This document shows, piece by piece, positions 1-7,258 of a DNA stretch of 64,000 nt. Numbering within the stretch: the first letter of the stretch is position 1; each line of letters starts with the position of its first letter. The notes under the pieces were generated by a model. The model did no database searches. It was given only the letters and a program-made list of their open reading frames with translations, and was not told the origin of the DNA. The position numbers and the translations under genes are program-made. The stretch is taken from positions 1 to 64,000 of the forward strand of contig JALFDW010000016.1 of NCBI GenBank assembly GCA_022778545.1. Direction: 5' to 3'. This DNA is from a bacterium. Lineage in GTDB: Bacteria; Bacillota; Clostridia; Christensenellales; CAG-138.

Positions 1-153
1 CGCATAGGCCTCGTCAGGGAAGCCGGCCTTCGCGCCGCAGTCCTTTTCCACCAGCACCGTGTGCCCTGCGCCTACGATGGACGCTACTTCCATCGGGGTG
101 CAGATTACCCGGTATTCGCCTTCCTTGATATCCTTCAGTACGCCGAAAATCAT
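1..153 (-). CDS. ald: Alanine dehydrogenase, N-terminal part (cut by window edge)
   Basis: The reverse strand starts with ATG at 153 and stays open to base 1, giving 51 residues. They begin MIFGVLKDIKEGEYRVICTP and continue through a segment with GHTVLVEKDCG. This matches the N-terminal AlaDH/PNT domain pattern (MxxGVPKE..E.RVA.TP..V...GH.VLVE) of alanine dehydrogenase and transhydrogenase alpha subunits. Alanine dehydrogenase makes pyruvate and ammonia from alanine with NAD+. A GGAGG sits at 159-163, 5 bases before the ATG. The NAD-binding part is outside the window, so a related saccharopine-dehydrogenase-type enzyme is not fully excluded. Confidence 0.75.
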   Translation of the reverse strand, partial: MIFGVLKDIKEGEYRVICTPMEVASIVGAGHTVLVEKDCGAKAGFPDEAYA

Positions 154-385
154 GTCGATTCCTCCAACTTTCTTTTGTTCTATCCTCATTCAAAAGCTCT
201 CGTTTTGCCCTACGTTAAGTATCCAGAGAGTATTCAAGTTTGTTTGTCTCATCTGCAATGGCAGGTATGCAATTTGAAGTAAAACTCCATATCTTTTTTG
301 CCGAGGTCATAAGATAATGACTGCATTCACCCCTTTCTATAAGCAATAATCCACGCTACGCACTGTTTCCGCCGAGTAGCTCCGT
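154..385. other. Intergenic region upstream of the alanine dehydrogenase gene
   Basis: No gene is supported here. The region holds the ribosome binding site of the reverse-strand alanine dehydrogenase gene and presumably its promoter, but I see no convincing -35/-10 pair. It follows the stop codon of the large surface protein gene on the same strand, and I see no strong terminator hairpin for that gene. Confidence 0.4.
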
Positions 386-3300
386 TCACGGCATTACCGC
401 TGAGGGCCTGAGCAAGCAGAATGCATATTGCCCGAGTAGCGATACCGTTACACCATAAGCACGGCACACGGTATCATAGGCAACGATCGATCCATCCTTG
501 ACGCTGAGGAGATTGTTCCCGCCAAGGCAGATGTAAAGCTCCCCAGTGTCAGCAGTGCTGCCCGTAAAGAACACCAGCAAGTCGCCCGCCACCATATTGT
601 CTACTACAGGATTGGACGTGCGTGTCCCAAGCAATCCGTTTTCCGTCTTAGTGTTCTGTCCGCCGTAAATCGTCTCAACCATCATGCTGCGGATCTGACC
701 GCCACTGAGCGTAGGTCTTACACAGCCTCCGCTGGGAGTACCGAATACTTCGGTAAATATCGCGTTCATATCGGTTATAGGCAGTTCAAAATTAAATGCG
801 CCAACATAGGCCTGTTTGGCAAGGTCTAGGCCGTCCGATGCGGCAAGCACCGCCTGTGCGGCATCTACAATGCTGCTCTGCTGCTCCGCAGTAAGTGTTT
901 TTTTGATATATATAGGGCAGTCATTGATCTGTACGCCATTCACCTTTGTATTAGCGCACGAAATCATTATATCATATTCAACATCTGCCTTGACCGTGAA
1001 CGAATAATTGATCTGCTGCGTCTCGCCGGGATTCAGATCAATGTTCCAATTAAGCATAGCCCCTTCCCCGCCAATTGCGCAGGTCATCCCATCAGGTACG
1101 GTATCGGTTATCTGTACGCTGCGCATGACGCTGTCGTTGTTCTTCACAGATATGGTGAAGGTAACACTATCGCCAGGGTTAGCGCTGACCCCATCGGGGT
1201 GACTGGTCGTTTTTGAAACTACTATATTCTGAAGTCCAGCTACACGCGCCTTCGTATTCTCCGTTATGGTCAAGCCAAGCTGAAGAGGACGGAGCAACGT
1301 AACGATAGATTTATCTCTGAACAGATAGAGCTCATCATTTTTATTCAGCATTTCGTCCATCGTAGTATATATGACTGTTCCGGAAGGCTCATAGTTATCG
1401 GACTTTCTAGTATAATTATAATCGATACCGCCAAAGCCAGTACTGTGTAGCAGTAGTCCATCGCCGATATAAAGCATTACATGGCCATTTGTATCCGCGG
1501 CATTCCGATAAGCGATCAAATCGCCCGGTTCGATCTCATCCACCAGCGTCTGCGCAGCCGCATCCACGTTGCCATCATCTTTTCGCCAACAAAATGTGCG
1601 TATATTCTCAAGCTTTGTCAAGCCCGATGTAGTGAACGCAGTGCCAAAATCATAGTTGAATGCGTTGTAATAGCACATGCGTACAAAGTAGGCGCAGTCC
1701 GTATATAGCAGTTTCTGTGCCGTTGCATCCTCAGGTATTCCATGACTGTTCCCGCGATGCGCTGTAAGATCGACACGCTCCCTGCTCAGCTGATCATACT
1801 GCAGGTACGCTTTTCTATCATAAAACGCTTTTGCAACCACACGCAAAGCCTCAACCTCAGGGGTAATCACCTCATGGCTCCAGTCCATCTTGGAACCAAA
1901 TGTTGGCACATTCTGCGCGGCAGGTATTCCGTACATCGCAGCCAGATCATTGGATATTGCCAGTGTTTCACCGGTAGTTGCAGTCACGCTTGCACTTCCG
2001 TAGCCATAAACACTCCTATCGAATATGGCTTCGAACAAGGTTGCAGCAGTGATAAAGCTGCCATCCACAGAAGGATAATCGATATAATCCTTATGGAACA
2101 CCTTTATACCTTGTGCGAGTTTATTTTCAAATGCGCTTAGCACATCGGCAATTATGGGGTCCTCTGACATCAGGCCAGCCTGCTTTGCAACATATGCCTT
2201 TATTCCCGCGGAATGATCCTGTATCGTAGACCAGTCATTTTCACGGATATAGCTTGTCCAATAAGCAGTCTTTAGGTTATTGCGATAAATAGGTACGAGA
2301 AATACGATTTTGCCGTTTGGATTTGTGGCTTTAAGATATTTCTCGATATTTGCCAATGCCAGGGTCTCCTCATCGGCTTTTGATGGCGTGGTCAGCGCAT
2401 AATCCCTACCGATCTGAACCACAACGTAATCGAATCGCTTATTGTTCAGAGCAGAATTGACTTTACTTTGGTTCTTCCCTGTCAACCCGTTTTCATAAAT
2501 GTTATAGTTTGTAGAGCGGATAATGCTTTCCATATATACGGGGATGCCCGCATCCTCACACATGCTCTGGAGAAATATGCGAGAATCATGTGTGCTCCCT
2601 CGACCGCCCCTTGCTATGAGGTCACTTCCTACAAACAGTATGTTGACAGTATTGGGATCATCCTCGCTATCACCCTCGTCATCCCCGGAAGCAAGCCCAT
2701 AGAGCTTTGCAAGAGCACTCGATATAGCCAGTTTTTTTCCTTCGTCTGTCGTTACGCAGGTGCTGCCATAGCCATAAGCGCTTTTGCCAAATATAGCTCT
2801 AAACAGTTCCGCCGCGGCAACGAAACTACCATCTACAGAAGGATAGTCTACATCCGTTGCATGGAACACATCGATTCCCTTGCTCAGCTTATTTTCAAAT
2901 TCTCCCAAAACATCGGCATATATTAGAGTAGATTGCATCTGCTGCGCTACTTCGTCCATGTATTCGCGTATGCCTTGGGCATGATCCTCGACAGTTTTCC
3001 AACCCTTTCTATAGGAATAACTGGACCAGAACTTGGAACTCATATCGTTTCTGTAAGGAGGTACGAAGAATACCAGCTTGCCATCCGGGTTCGTATTCAG
3101 CAAATACTTTTCTATGTTATTGATTGCAGTAAGATCTTTCGTTTTTGTAGAGTCATAGGTCAGAGCATAGTCGCGGCCCATCTGCAGCACAACATAGTCG
3201 AACACCTTGCTTTCGAGCGCTTCCTTTACCTTGGACTGATTATCACCGGTAAGCCCTGACTCAAAGAGATTATAATCATTTGGTCTTACAATACTCTCCA

Positions 3301-4105
3301 CGTTGACAGGGACCTTAGCATCTTCACACATGCTTTCGAAGAAGAGGCGCACGTCATGTTCAGCTCCCTCAGCATCGCGTGCGATAAGTCCGCTACCTAC
3401 GATAAGAATGTTAATAGGATCAACCAACGCCCATCTGATCTCTGCCTGAACCTTGTATTCAACACCATTGTCGCCAAACACAGAGGCTTCAAGGTTAATA
3501 ATGTTTTCATCCGTCTCGGCTTGGGCAAACACGGGTACAGTATATCCGATAACACCAAAGAAAACTACGGCCGCTAAACCAAGCATAAGTACCCGTTTGG
3601 CCATTTTTTTGCCAAGGATGCATACGATCGCTATGGCCACGGCTGCACAGATCATAGTCGCTCCCACCACGATCGCCCAGACTTTAATGCCGTCGCCTGT
3701 CTGGGGAGGCAAAGCATTATTGTCCGTTTTTATTTCACTGCCGTATCCGAACTCCAGTTGCGAATCCGAGGGCTCTGCCGACGTGCCTTGCGGCCCGCTA
3801 AGCACGATGGAAGCCTGCTTGTTTTCACCGACACCGATAGTTTCAAATGTTTGTACAAGCTCACCAGCTTCCAGTATCGTCTCGTGTGGAATAGTAAAGC
3901 TGACTGCTGCTGAGCTGCACGCCCGTTGCCCTTGCGCATTATTCAAAGTTACTGTTACCGTTGCTCTCTCGCCCGTGCGTACAGAGCCATTGACATTAAT
4001 AAATGCGGTCACGCTTCCTCCGCCCTGTGCCAATGCCCCGACAGTTGTGCCCAGCGTCAGTATCATCACCAATGTGAGCAAAACAGTCAATGTCAGTTTT
4101 TTCAT
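386..4105 (-). CDS. Large exported multidomain protein: LPPQTG/TM module, two SGNH-like repeats, NlpC/P60, DUF11-like
   Basis: 1239 residues from the ATG at 4105, chosen because GGGAGGG lies just upstream and the protein then starts with a clean signal peptide (MKKLTLTVLL..., about 1-27). Visible order: a beta-rich segment (28-125); LPPQTG at 132-137 followed by a hydrophobic stretch and basic residues; a second hydrophobic stretch ending PVFAQ (172-195); two tandem domains of about 240 residues (231-470 and 487-725) with matching blocks VGSxLIAR, SMCEDA, FDYVVxQxGRDYAL and DYPSVDGSF, resembling SGNH/GDSL hydrolases; an NlpC/P60-like domain (about 735-930) with candidate catalytic Cys804, His875 and His887; a DUF11-like beta domain (943-1068); and a C-terminal degenerate NlpC/P60-like domain whose second-block His is lost (ELYICLGGNNLL). 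Probable role is cell-wall or glycan hydrolysis at the surface. It is AT-richer than the core genes and divergent from a LysR gene. The SGNH assignment is inference from motifs. Confidence 0.7.
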   Translation of the reverse strand: MKKLTLTVLLTLVMILTLGTTVGALAQGGGSVTAFINVNGSVRTGERATVTVTLNNAQGQRACSSAAVSFTIPHETILEAGELVQTFETIGVGENKQASIVLSGPQGTSAEPSDSQLEFGYGSEIKTDNNALPPQTGDGIKVWAIVVGATMICAAVAIAIVCILGKKMAKRVLMLGLAAVVFFGVIGYTVPVFAQAETDENIINLEASVFGDNGVEYKVQAEIRWALVDPINILIVGSGLIARDAEGAEHDVRLFFESMCEDAKVPVNVESIVRPNDYNLFESGLTGDNQSKVKEALESKVFDYVVLQMGRDYALTYDSTKTKDLTAINNIEKYLLNTNPDGKLVFFVPPYRNDMSSKFWSSYSYRKGWKTVEDHAQGIREYMDEVAQQMQSTLIYADVLGEFENKLSKGIDVFHATDVDYPSVDGSFVAAAELFRAIFGKSAYGYGSTCVTTDEGKKLAISSALAKLYGLASGDDEGDSEDDPNTVNILFVGSDLIARGGRGSTHDSRIFLQSMCEDAGIPVYMESIIRSTNYNIYENGLTGKNQSKVNSALNNKRFDYVVVQIGRDYALTTPSKADEETLALANIEKYLKATNPNGKIVFLVPIYRNNLKTAYWTSYIRENDWSTIQDHSAGIKAYVAKQAGLMSEDPIIADVLSAFENKLAQGIKVFHKDYIDYPSVDGSFITAATLFEAIFDRSVYGYGSASVTATTGETLAISNDLAAMYGIPAAQNVPTFGSKMDWSHEVITPEVEALRVVAKAFYDRKAYLQYDQLSRERVDLTAHRGNSHGIPEDATAQKLLYTDCAYFVRMCYYNAFNYDFGTAFTTSGLTKLENIRTFCWRKDDGNVDAAAQTLVDEIEPGDLIAYRNAADTNGHVMLYIGDGLLLHSTGFGGIDYNYTRKSDNYEPSGTVIYTTMDEMLNKNDELYLFRDKSIVTLLRPLQLGLTITENTKARVAGLQNIVVSKTTSHPDGVSANPGDSVTFTISVKNNDSVMRSVQITDTVPDGMTCAIGGEGAMLNWNIDLNPGETQQINYSFTVKADVEYDIMISCANTKVNGVQINDCPIYIKKTLTAEQQSSIVDAAQAVLAASDGLDLAKQAYVGAFNFELPITDMNAIFTEVFGTPSGGCVRPTLSGGQIRSMMVETIYGGQNTKTENGLLGTRTSNPVVDNMVAGDLLVFFTGSTADTGELYICLGGNNLLSVKDGSIVAYDTVCRAYGVTVSLLGQYAFCLLRPSAVMP

Positions 4106-4493
4106 TTGTGCCCTCCCCTTTTCTTTTATTCGTATCATCATATCAATTGTCATATGGATACGCCTGTATAATTTGTTTGCTTTGCTCCCTATCCGAATGC
4201 AGAATAAATCGGAACTTAAAGTTTAGTATCATTATACACGCATCAAATTCATGCTCATATTTCCAACTTTTCCAACTCATGTTAGTTTTTACTCTAACGC
4301 AAGCGCACTAACATAAGCATTTGCTTTGCATTTATACTTTTGCATTTATAATAAGAGAAGTCTCTGATTTATCCTTGACACTACGTTATCTACTCTCTTA
4401 TAATATGAATAACATAGGTTGTGCCGCAGTCATAGCACACGGTTCGTTTTACAATTGATCTCAATTTATATATGACGCTGACATGAGGTAAAT
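4106..4493. promoter_or_regulatory. Divergent control region between surface protein and LysR gene
   Basis: No gene. It contains a perfect 8-bp inverted repeat, ATGTTAGT at 4279-4286 and ACTAACAT at 4307-4314, placed between the two divergent promoters and upstream of a reverse-strand -10 (TATAAT read on the minus strand at 4231-4236) that would serve the surface protein gene with a leader of about 120 bases. A divergent LysR gene with a palindrome between is the usual arrangement for LysR control of the neighbouring gene. The -35 of the reverse promoter is not convincing. Confidence 0.5.
4375..4404 (+). promoter_or_regulatory. Promoter of the LysR-family gene
   Basis: TTGACA at 4375-4380 and TATAAT at 4399-4404 with an 18-bp spacer: both hexamers match the sigma-A consensus exactly. 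The leader to the start codon is about 85 bases. Confidence 0.75.
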
Positions 4494-5438
4494 ATGACAA
4501 TTCAACAGTTGTGGTATTTCAAACGTTTGGCAGAAGAAGGTGCACTTATTCGTACGGCAAAAAAGATCATGATTACACCGCCTTCATTGAGTGCGTCTAT
4601 TACAAGGTTGGAAGCGGAACTTGGATATCAGCTTTTTATCCGTACGAACAGAGAGATGACGCTAAGTGAAAACGGTCTGATTTTCTATAGGCACGTTTGC
4701 GATATCTTCTCATCTTTGGATAGGGCAAAAAGCGAAATGCTCGCAAATGATTTGACCCAAAGCAGTAGCATTACCACATATACCGTGGAAACATGGATAC
4801 TGGATCAGGTTACAAGAGAGTATAATCTTGCGCATCCCGATGAAAGAGCATCCTGTGTAGGCTTCTCCTATAAGGAAGCACATGACATTATTGACGCACG
4901 CAAAGACAGGGTCGACTTTGTGATTGCCCACCCTTTTTTCCTGCCTAGCCAGGAATGGTATTCAACTTATCTTGTTTCAGAAAACTATCCCATGCTTCTC
5001 GTGCCTCGCTCTCACCCTTTAGCAACGCATGAATCCGTAGACTTAGGGGAGGTCAAGAATGAACCGTTCATCATAGTAGGCAAAGATCATGCATTCCGTG
5101 CCTATTTTGACAGCCTGTTCTCGCTCGCCGGATTTACGCCGCATATCATAACCGAATGTGCATTCGGTGCACGAAACAGCATGGTCGCTGCCGGTTATGG
5201 CATATCTCTTACAACGGAATCAATGCGCTTTCTTTCCATACAAAGATTTGGCGACTGCGCATTCGTCAATATTCGTACTCCACGTGTAAATTACCCATAT
5301 TGCGTTTTCTGGCAAAGAAACCGCAAGCTTTCGCCCGAAGCGCACAATTATCTCGACTTTATATCCCAGCACGTCCAATGTCGGATGAGAATGTCCTCTG
5401 CTCTTAACCTTACACTTTCCCCGGAGAAATCCATCTGA
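4494..5438 (+). CDS. LysR-family transcriptional regulator
   Basis: 314 residues. The N-terminal winged helix-turn-helix is typical (MTIQQLWYFKRLAEEGALIRTAKKI with TPPSLSASITRLEAELGYQLFIR following, residues 1-60), and the C-terminal two-thirds has the layout of a LysR substrate-binding domain (for example YPMLLVPRSHPLA and MVAAGYGISLTTESM). Length is normal for the family. It is transcribed away from the large surface protein gene, so the likely target is that gene and its own promoter. The effector cannot be told from sequence. Start at 4494 follows a GAGGTA ribosome binding site. Confidence 0.9.
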   Translation: MTIQQLWYFKRLAEEGALIRTAKKIMITPPSLSASITRLEAELGYQLFIRTNREMTLSENGLIFYRHVCDIFSSLDRAKSEMLANDLTQSSSITTYTVETWILDQVTREYNLAHPDERASCVGFSYKEAHDIIDARKDRVDFVIAHPFFLPSQEWYSTYLVSENYPMLLVPRSHPLATHESVDLGEVKNEPFIIVGKDHAFRAYFDSLFSLAGFTPHIITECAFGARNSMVAAGYGISLTTESMRFLSIQRFGDCAFVNIRTPRVNYPYCVFWQRNRKLSPEAHNYLDFISQHVQCRMRMSSALNLTLSPEKSI

Positions 5439-5505
5439 CAGTATGCGTTTTTGCGTCCCATCGATTACACCCATATCAGAGGTGTTCGCCGGCTTCGATT
5501 TTCGA

Positions 5506-5629
5506 TTATTCTAATTGATCCATTAATTTAAGTATTGGTCGAAGCAACACATCGGAGGTAAACTCATACTTCGTGACGCGCCCTATTAGGTCGAACAGCT
5601 TCAATACAAATTGGAAACCGTTTTTTAGT
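5506..5629 (-). pseudogene. Possible 3' end of an unknown gene truncated by the IS
   Basis: On the reverse strand an open frame of about 40 codons runs from the IS boundary at 5629 to a TAA at 5506-5508. It encodes a protein-like tail containing KLFDLIGRVTKYEFTSDVLL. The frame hits a stop immediately inside the IS inverted repeat, so if it is coding it is a stump left after the insertion. I do not recognise the family. The residue composition looks protein-like, but the piece is short and chance cannot be excluded. Confidence 0.3.
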
Positions 5630-5665
5630 CAGTTTCTGCAGAAACTGATTCAGCCTGTCGAGAAA
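5630..5665 (+). repeat. Left terminal inverted repeat of the IS
   Basis: 36 bp, the reverse complement of 6935-6970 with two mismatches. Its outer 18 bases (CAGTTTCTGCAGAAACTG) are themselves a perfect palindrome. Confidence 0.85.
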
Positions 5666-5696
5666 CCCGGTTACGCATTAGGCGGCAACCGGGTTT
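5663..5696 (-). terminator. Hairpin at the transposase stop codon
   Basis: Perfect 10-bp stem AAACCCGGTT (5663-5672) / AACCGGGTTT (5687-5696) overlapping the transposase stop at 5671-5673. No long T-run follows, so it may end transcription only weakly. Confidence 0.5.
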
Positions 5697-6875
5697 TCAG
5701 CGCATATTCGGGGAAGTAGAATCGAAATAGGAAATGGACAGAGTCATTCCATTTCCACCTCGCCAGTTTTTTGAGGTTCATGGTAGCCAATTTAAGCTTC
5801 ACCCAGTTTGTCACCTGGGTCAAGCCTCTGTACTGTGTATAACGCATTGCGTGTTTTTTTCGCATCCGCAAAGACGCGTTCAATAGTCTCTTTTCGCTGC
5901 TTGTAAAGATCCCGGTACTTCGGTGTATAGCGGGCGTCGTCCGCCAGGTCCTCGTAATCCTTCCAGACATGCCTCTGTACGGTCTTTACGCAGTCCTTGG
6001 AATGCGTGCAAAGCTCTCTGGTGGGACAATTCGCGCAAATCCTGGGATCACTCTTGTATTCCCTGTAGCCGTCCCGGTTTGTGGTGGCATATTTCAGGAT
6101 CTGGTATTCCGGGCAAATCACACAGTCATAGAATTCATCATAGACATACTTCCACCACTCGTGTCCCCCCTTCATCGTCTGCGGGCGCTTGTAAGCTGTA
6201 GAGAGAATTCTGCCGTCATCAAAGACCTTCTTGCAGATATGGGGCGTCTTATAAGCGGAATCCGCTACAATCACTTCTGCTTCGGGAAATGCTTCCGTTA
6301 CCTTGTCGTATACCTCATCAAAAGCTACGCTGTCATGGACATTCCCGGGAGTGACCACCGTTTCCAACACAAAACCGTGTTTGTCACAGGCAGTATGGAC
6401 TTCATAAGCGAACTGCCGCTTGTGGCTGCCCTTTACGAATAGGCCGCAGTCTGGGTCGGTCACGCTTTTTGTAACCATACGAACCTTGTCTTTCTTCCGG
6501 CGAGCCAGCTTCTTTCGGGAGGTGTTGTCCTTGCGTTTCTTTGGAGGCATTGGCGGCTCGTCATCGTCGCGGTGTTTTCTCCTGGAGGGTATAGCCCAGA
6601 AACCAACGGTAGGCCACGTTCAAATTTACTTCTTCCGCCGTCCGCCGCAGAGACGGCAGTCCGTACAGATGCTGGATCAGTACCATCTTGAACAGCACCA
6701 CCGGGTCTACGCTGGGACGTCCGTTATCTTCACTGTACGGCGGTCCCGCCATTTCATAGAGTCGGTTAAAATCTACCGCTGCATCTATTTTCCGCAGCAG
6801 ATGGTCTTTCGACACCAAGCTTTCTGTATCCACGATTTCTACGATCCCACGGTCCAGTTTTCCTCGTTCAAGCAT
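5671..6875 (-). pseudogene. IS1182-family transposase, inactivated by internal deletion and frameshift
   Basis: Three reverse-strand frames give one transposase. 6875-6561 encodes the N-terminal domain (from MLERGKLDRGIVEIVDTESL to WFLGYTLQEKTP). 6550-5792 encodes the central DDE region (GSHKRQFAYEVHTACDKHGF, VVADSAYKTPHICKK, a Cys-rich CANCPTRELC and TIERVFADAKK). 5970-5671 carries the C-terminal block (KHAMRYTQYRGLTQVTNW, MNLKKLARWKW). Between the first and second parts the family normally has about 100 more residues, including the first catalytic Asp (FIDGTHIKAN-type motif). Here ...EKTP is joined straight to ...DDDEPP with a change of frame near 6560-6575. A second frame change lies at a run of seven A (5854-5860 on the plus strand as T). 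The protein cannot be active. Confidence 0.85.
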
Positions 6876-6934
6876 CTTTCATCACCCATGCTTATTGTAC
6901 CATATAAATGCGAAAAAGCCCAGCTATACTGGAC

Positions 6935-6970
6935 TTTTTCGACAGGCTGAATCAATTTCTGCAGAAACTG
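6935..6970 (-). repeat. Right terminal inverted repeat of the IS
   Basis: 36 bp matching 5630-5665 in inverted orientation. It is preceded by an imperfect hairpin (6911-6941) built on CGAAAAAG...CTTTTTCG, a motif also seen at the ends of the dispersed repeats near 17.6 and 25.4 kb. Confidence 0.85.
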
Positions 6971-7258
6971 ATTGTAAATATGTCCCACCGCTTATCCATT
7001 GCCGCACAAACGGGGAACCCATCTTCATCAGCCGGACCTATAAGAAAGCTGCGAAGGAGCAGTTTCTGTTCCGCTCGCACAACTGCTGAGCACAAAAGCG
7101 GGAAAAGGAAGTCCCCTCACATAAGACTTGACAAAACCTCTCGGGGCAGTATCCTTGATATTGGCGGCATCCGTTGCCGGGCAGCAAATGCAAAAGGGAT
7201 CCATGCATATGAAGCATGGGACCCTTTCCTATTAAGAACGAACCAGGAGATTTTTGCG
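6971..7258. other. Region between the IS and galK
   Basis: No gene is supported. A plus-strand frame ending at 7090 (NGEPIFISRTYKKAAKEQFL) looks protein-like and may be a remnant of a gene broken when the IS arrived, but I cannot identify it. An imperfect hairpin lies at 7193-7227, with arms of 14 bases containing 12 Watson-Crick pairs, one G-T and one mismatch, and a 7-base loop. It sits 32 bases before the galK start codon and could be an attenuator or a terminator of upstream transcription. Confidence 0.3.

Larger units (their letters stand above)
5630..6970 (-). mobile_element. IS1182-type insertion sequence, degenerate
   Basis: Bounded by 36-bp terminal inverted repeats (5630-5665 and 6935-6970) that differ at two positions. 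Inside is a reverse-strand transposase reading in three frames, ending at 5671 just inside the left repeat. Total length is about 1.34 kb, shorter than full IS1182-type elements because of an internal deletion in the transposase. No target-site duplication is evident at the borders. Confidence 0.85.

Noticed and set aside
5854..5860. Programmed transposase frameshift at the A7 run
   Set aside because: The A7 run could be slippery, but the same transposase also has a large internal deletion, so decay explains both; IS1182-type elements usually have one frame.
7193..7227. Hairpin before galK as a riboswitch
   Set aside because: A single imperfect stem with no conserved aptamer core; at most an attenuator or upstream terminator.
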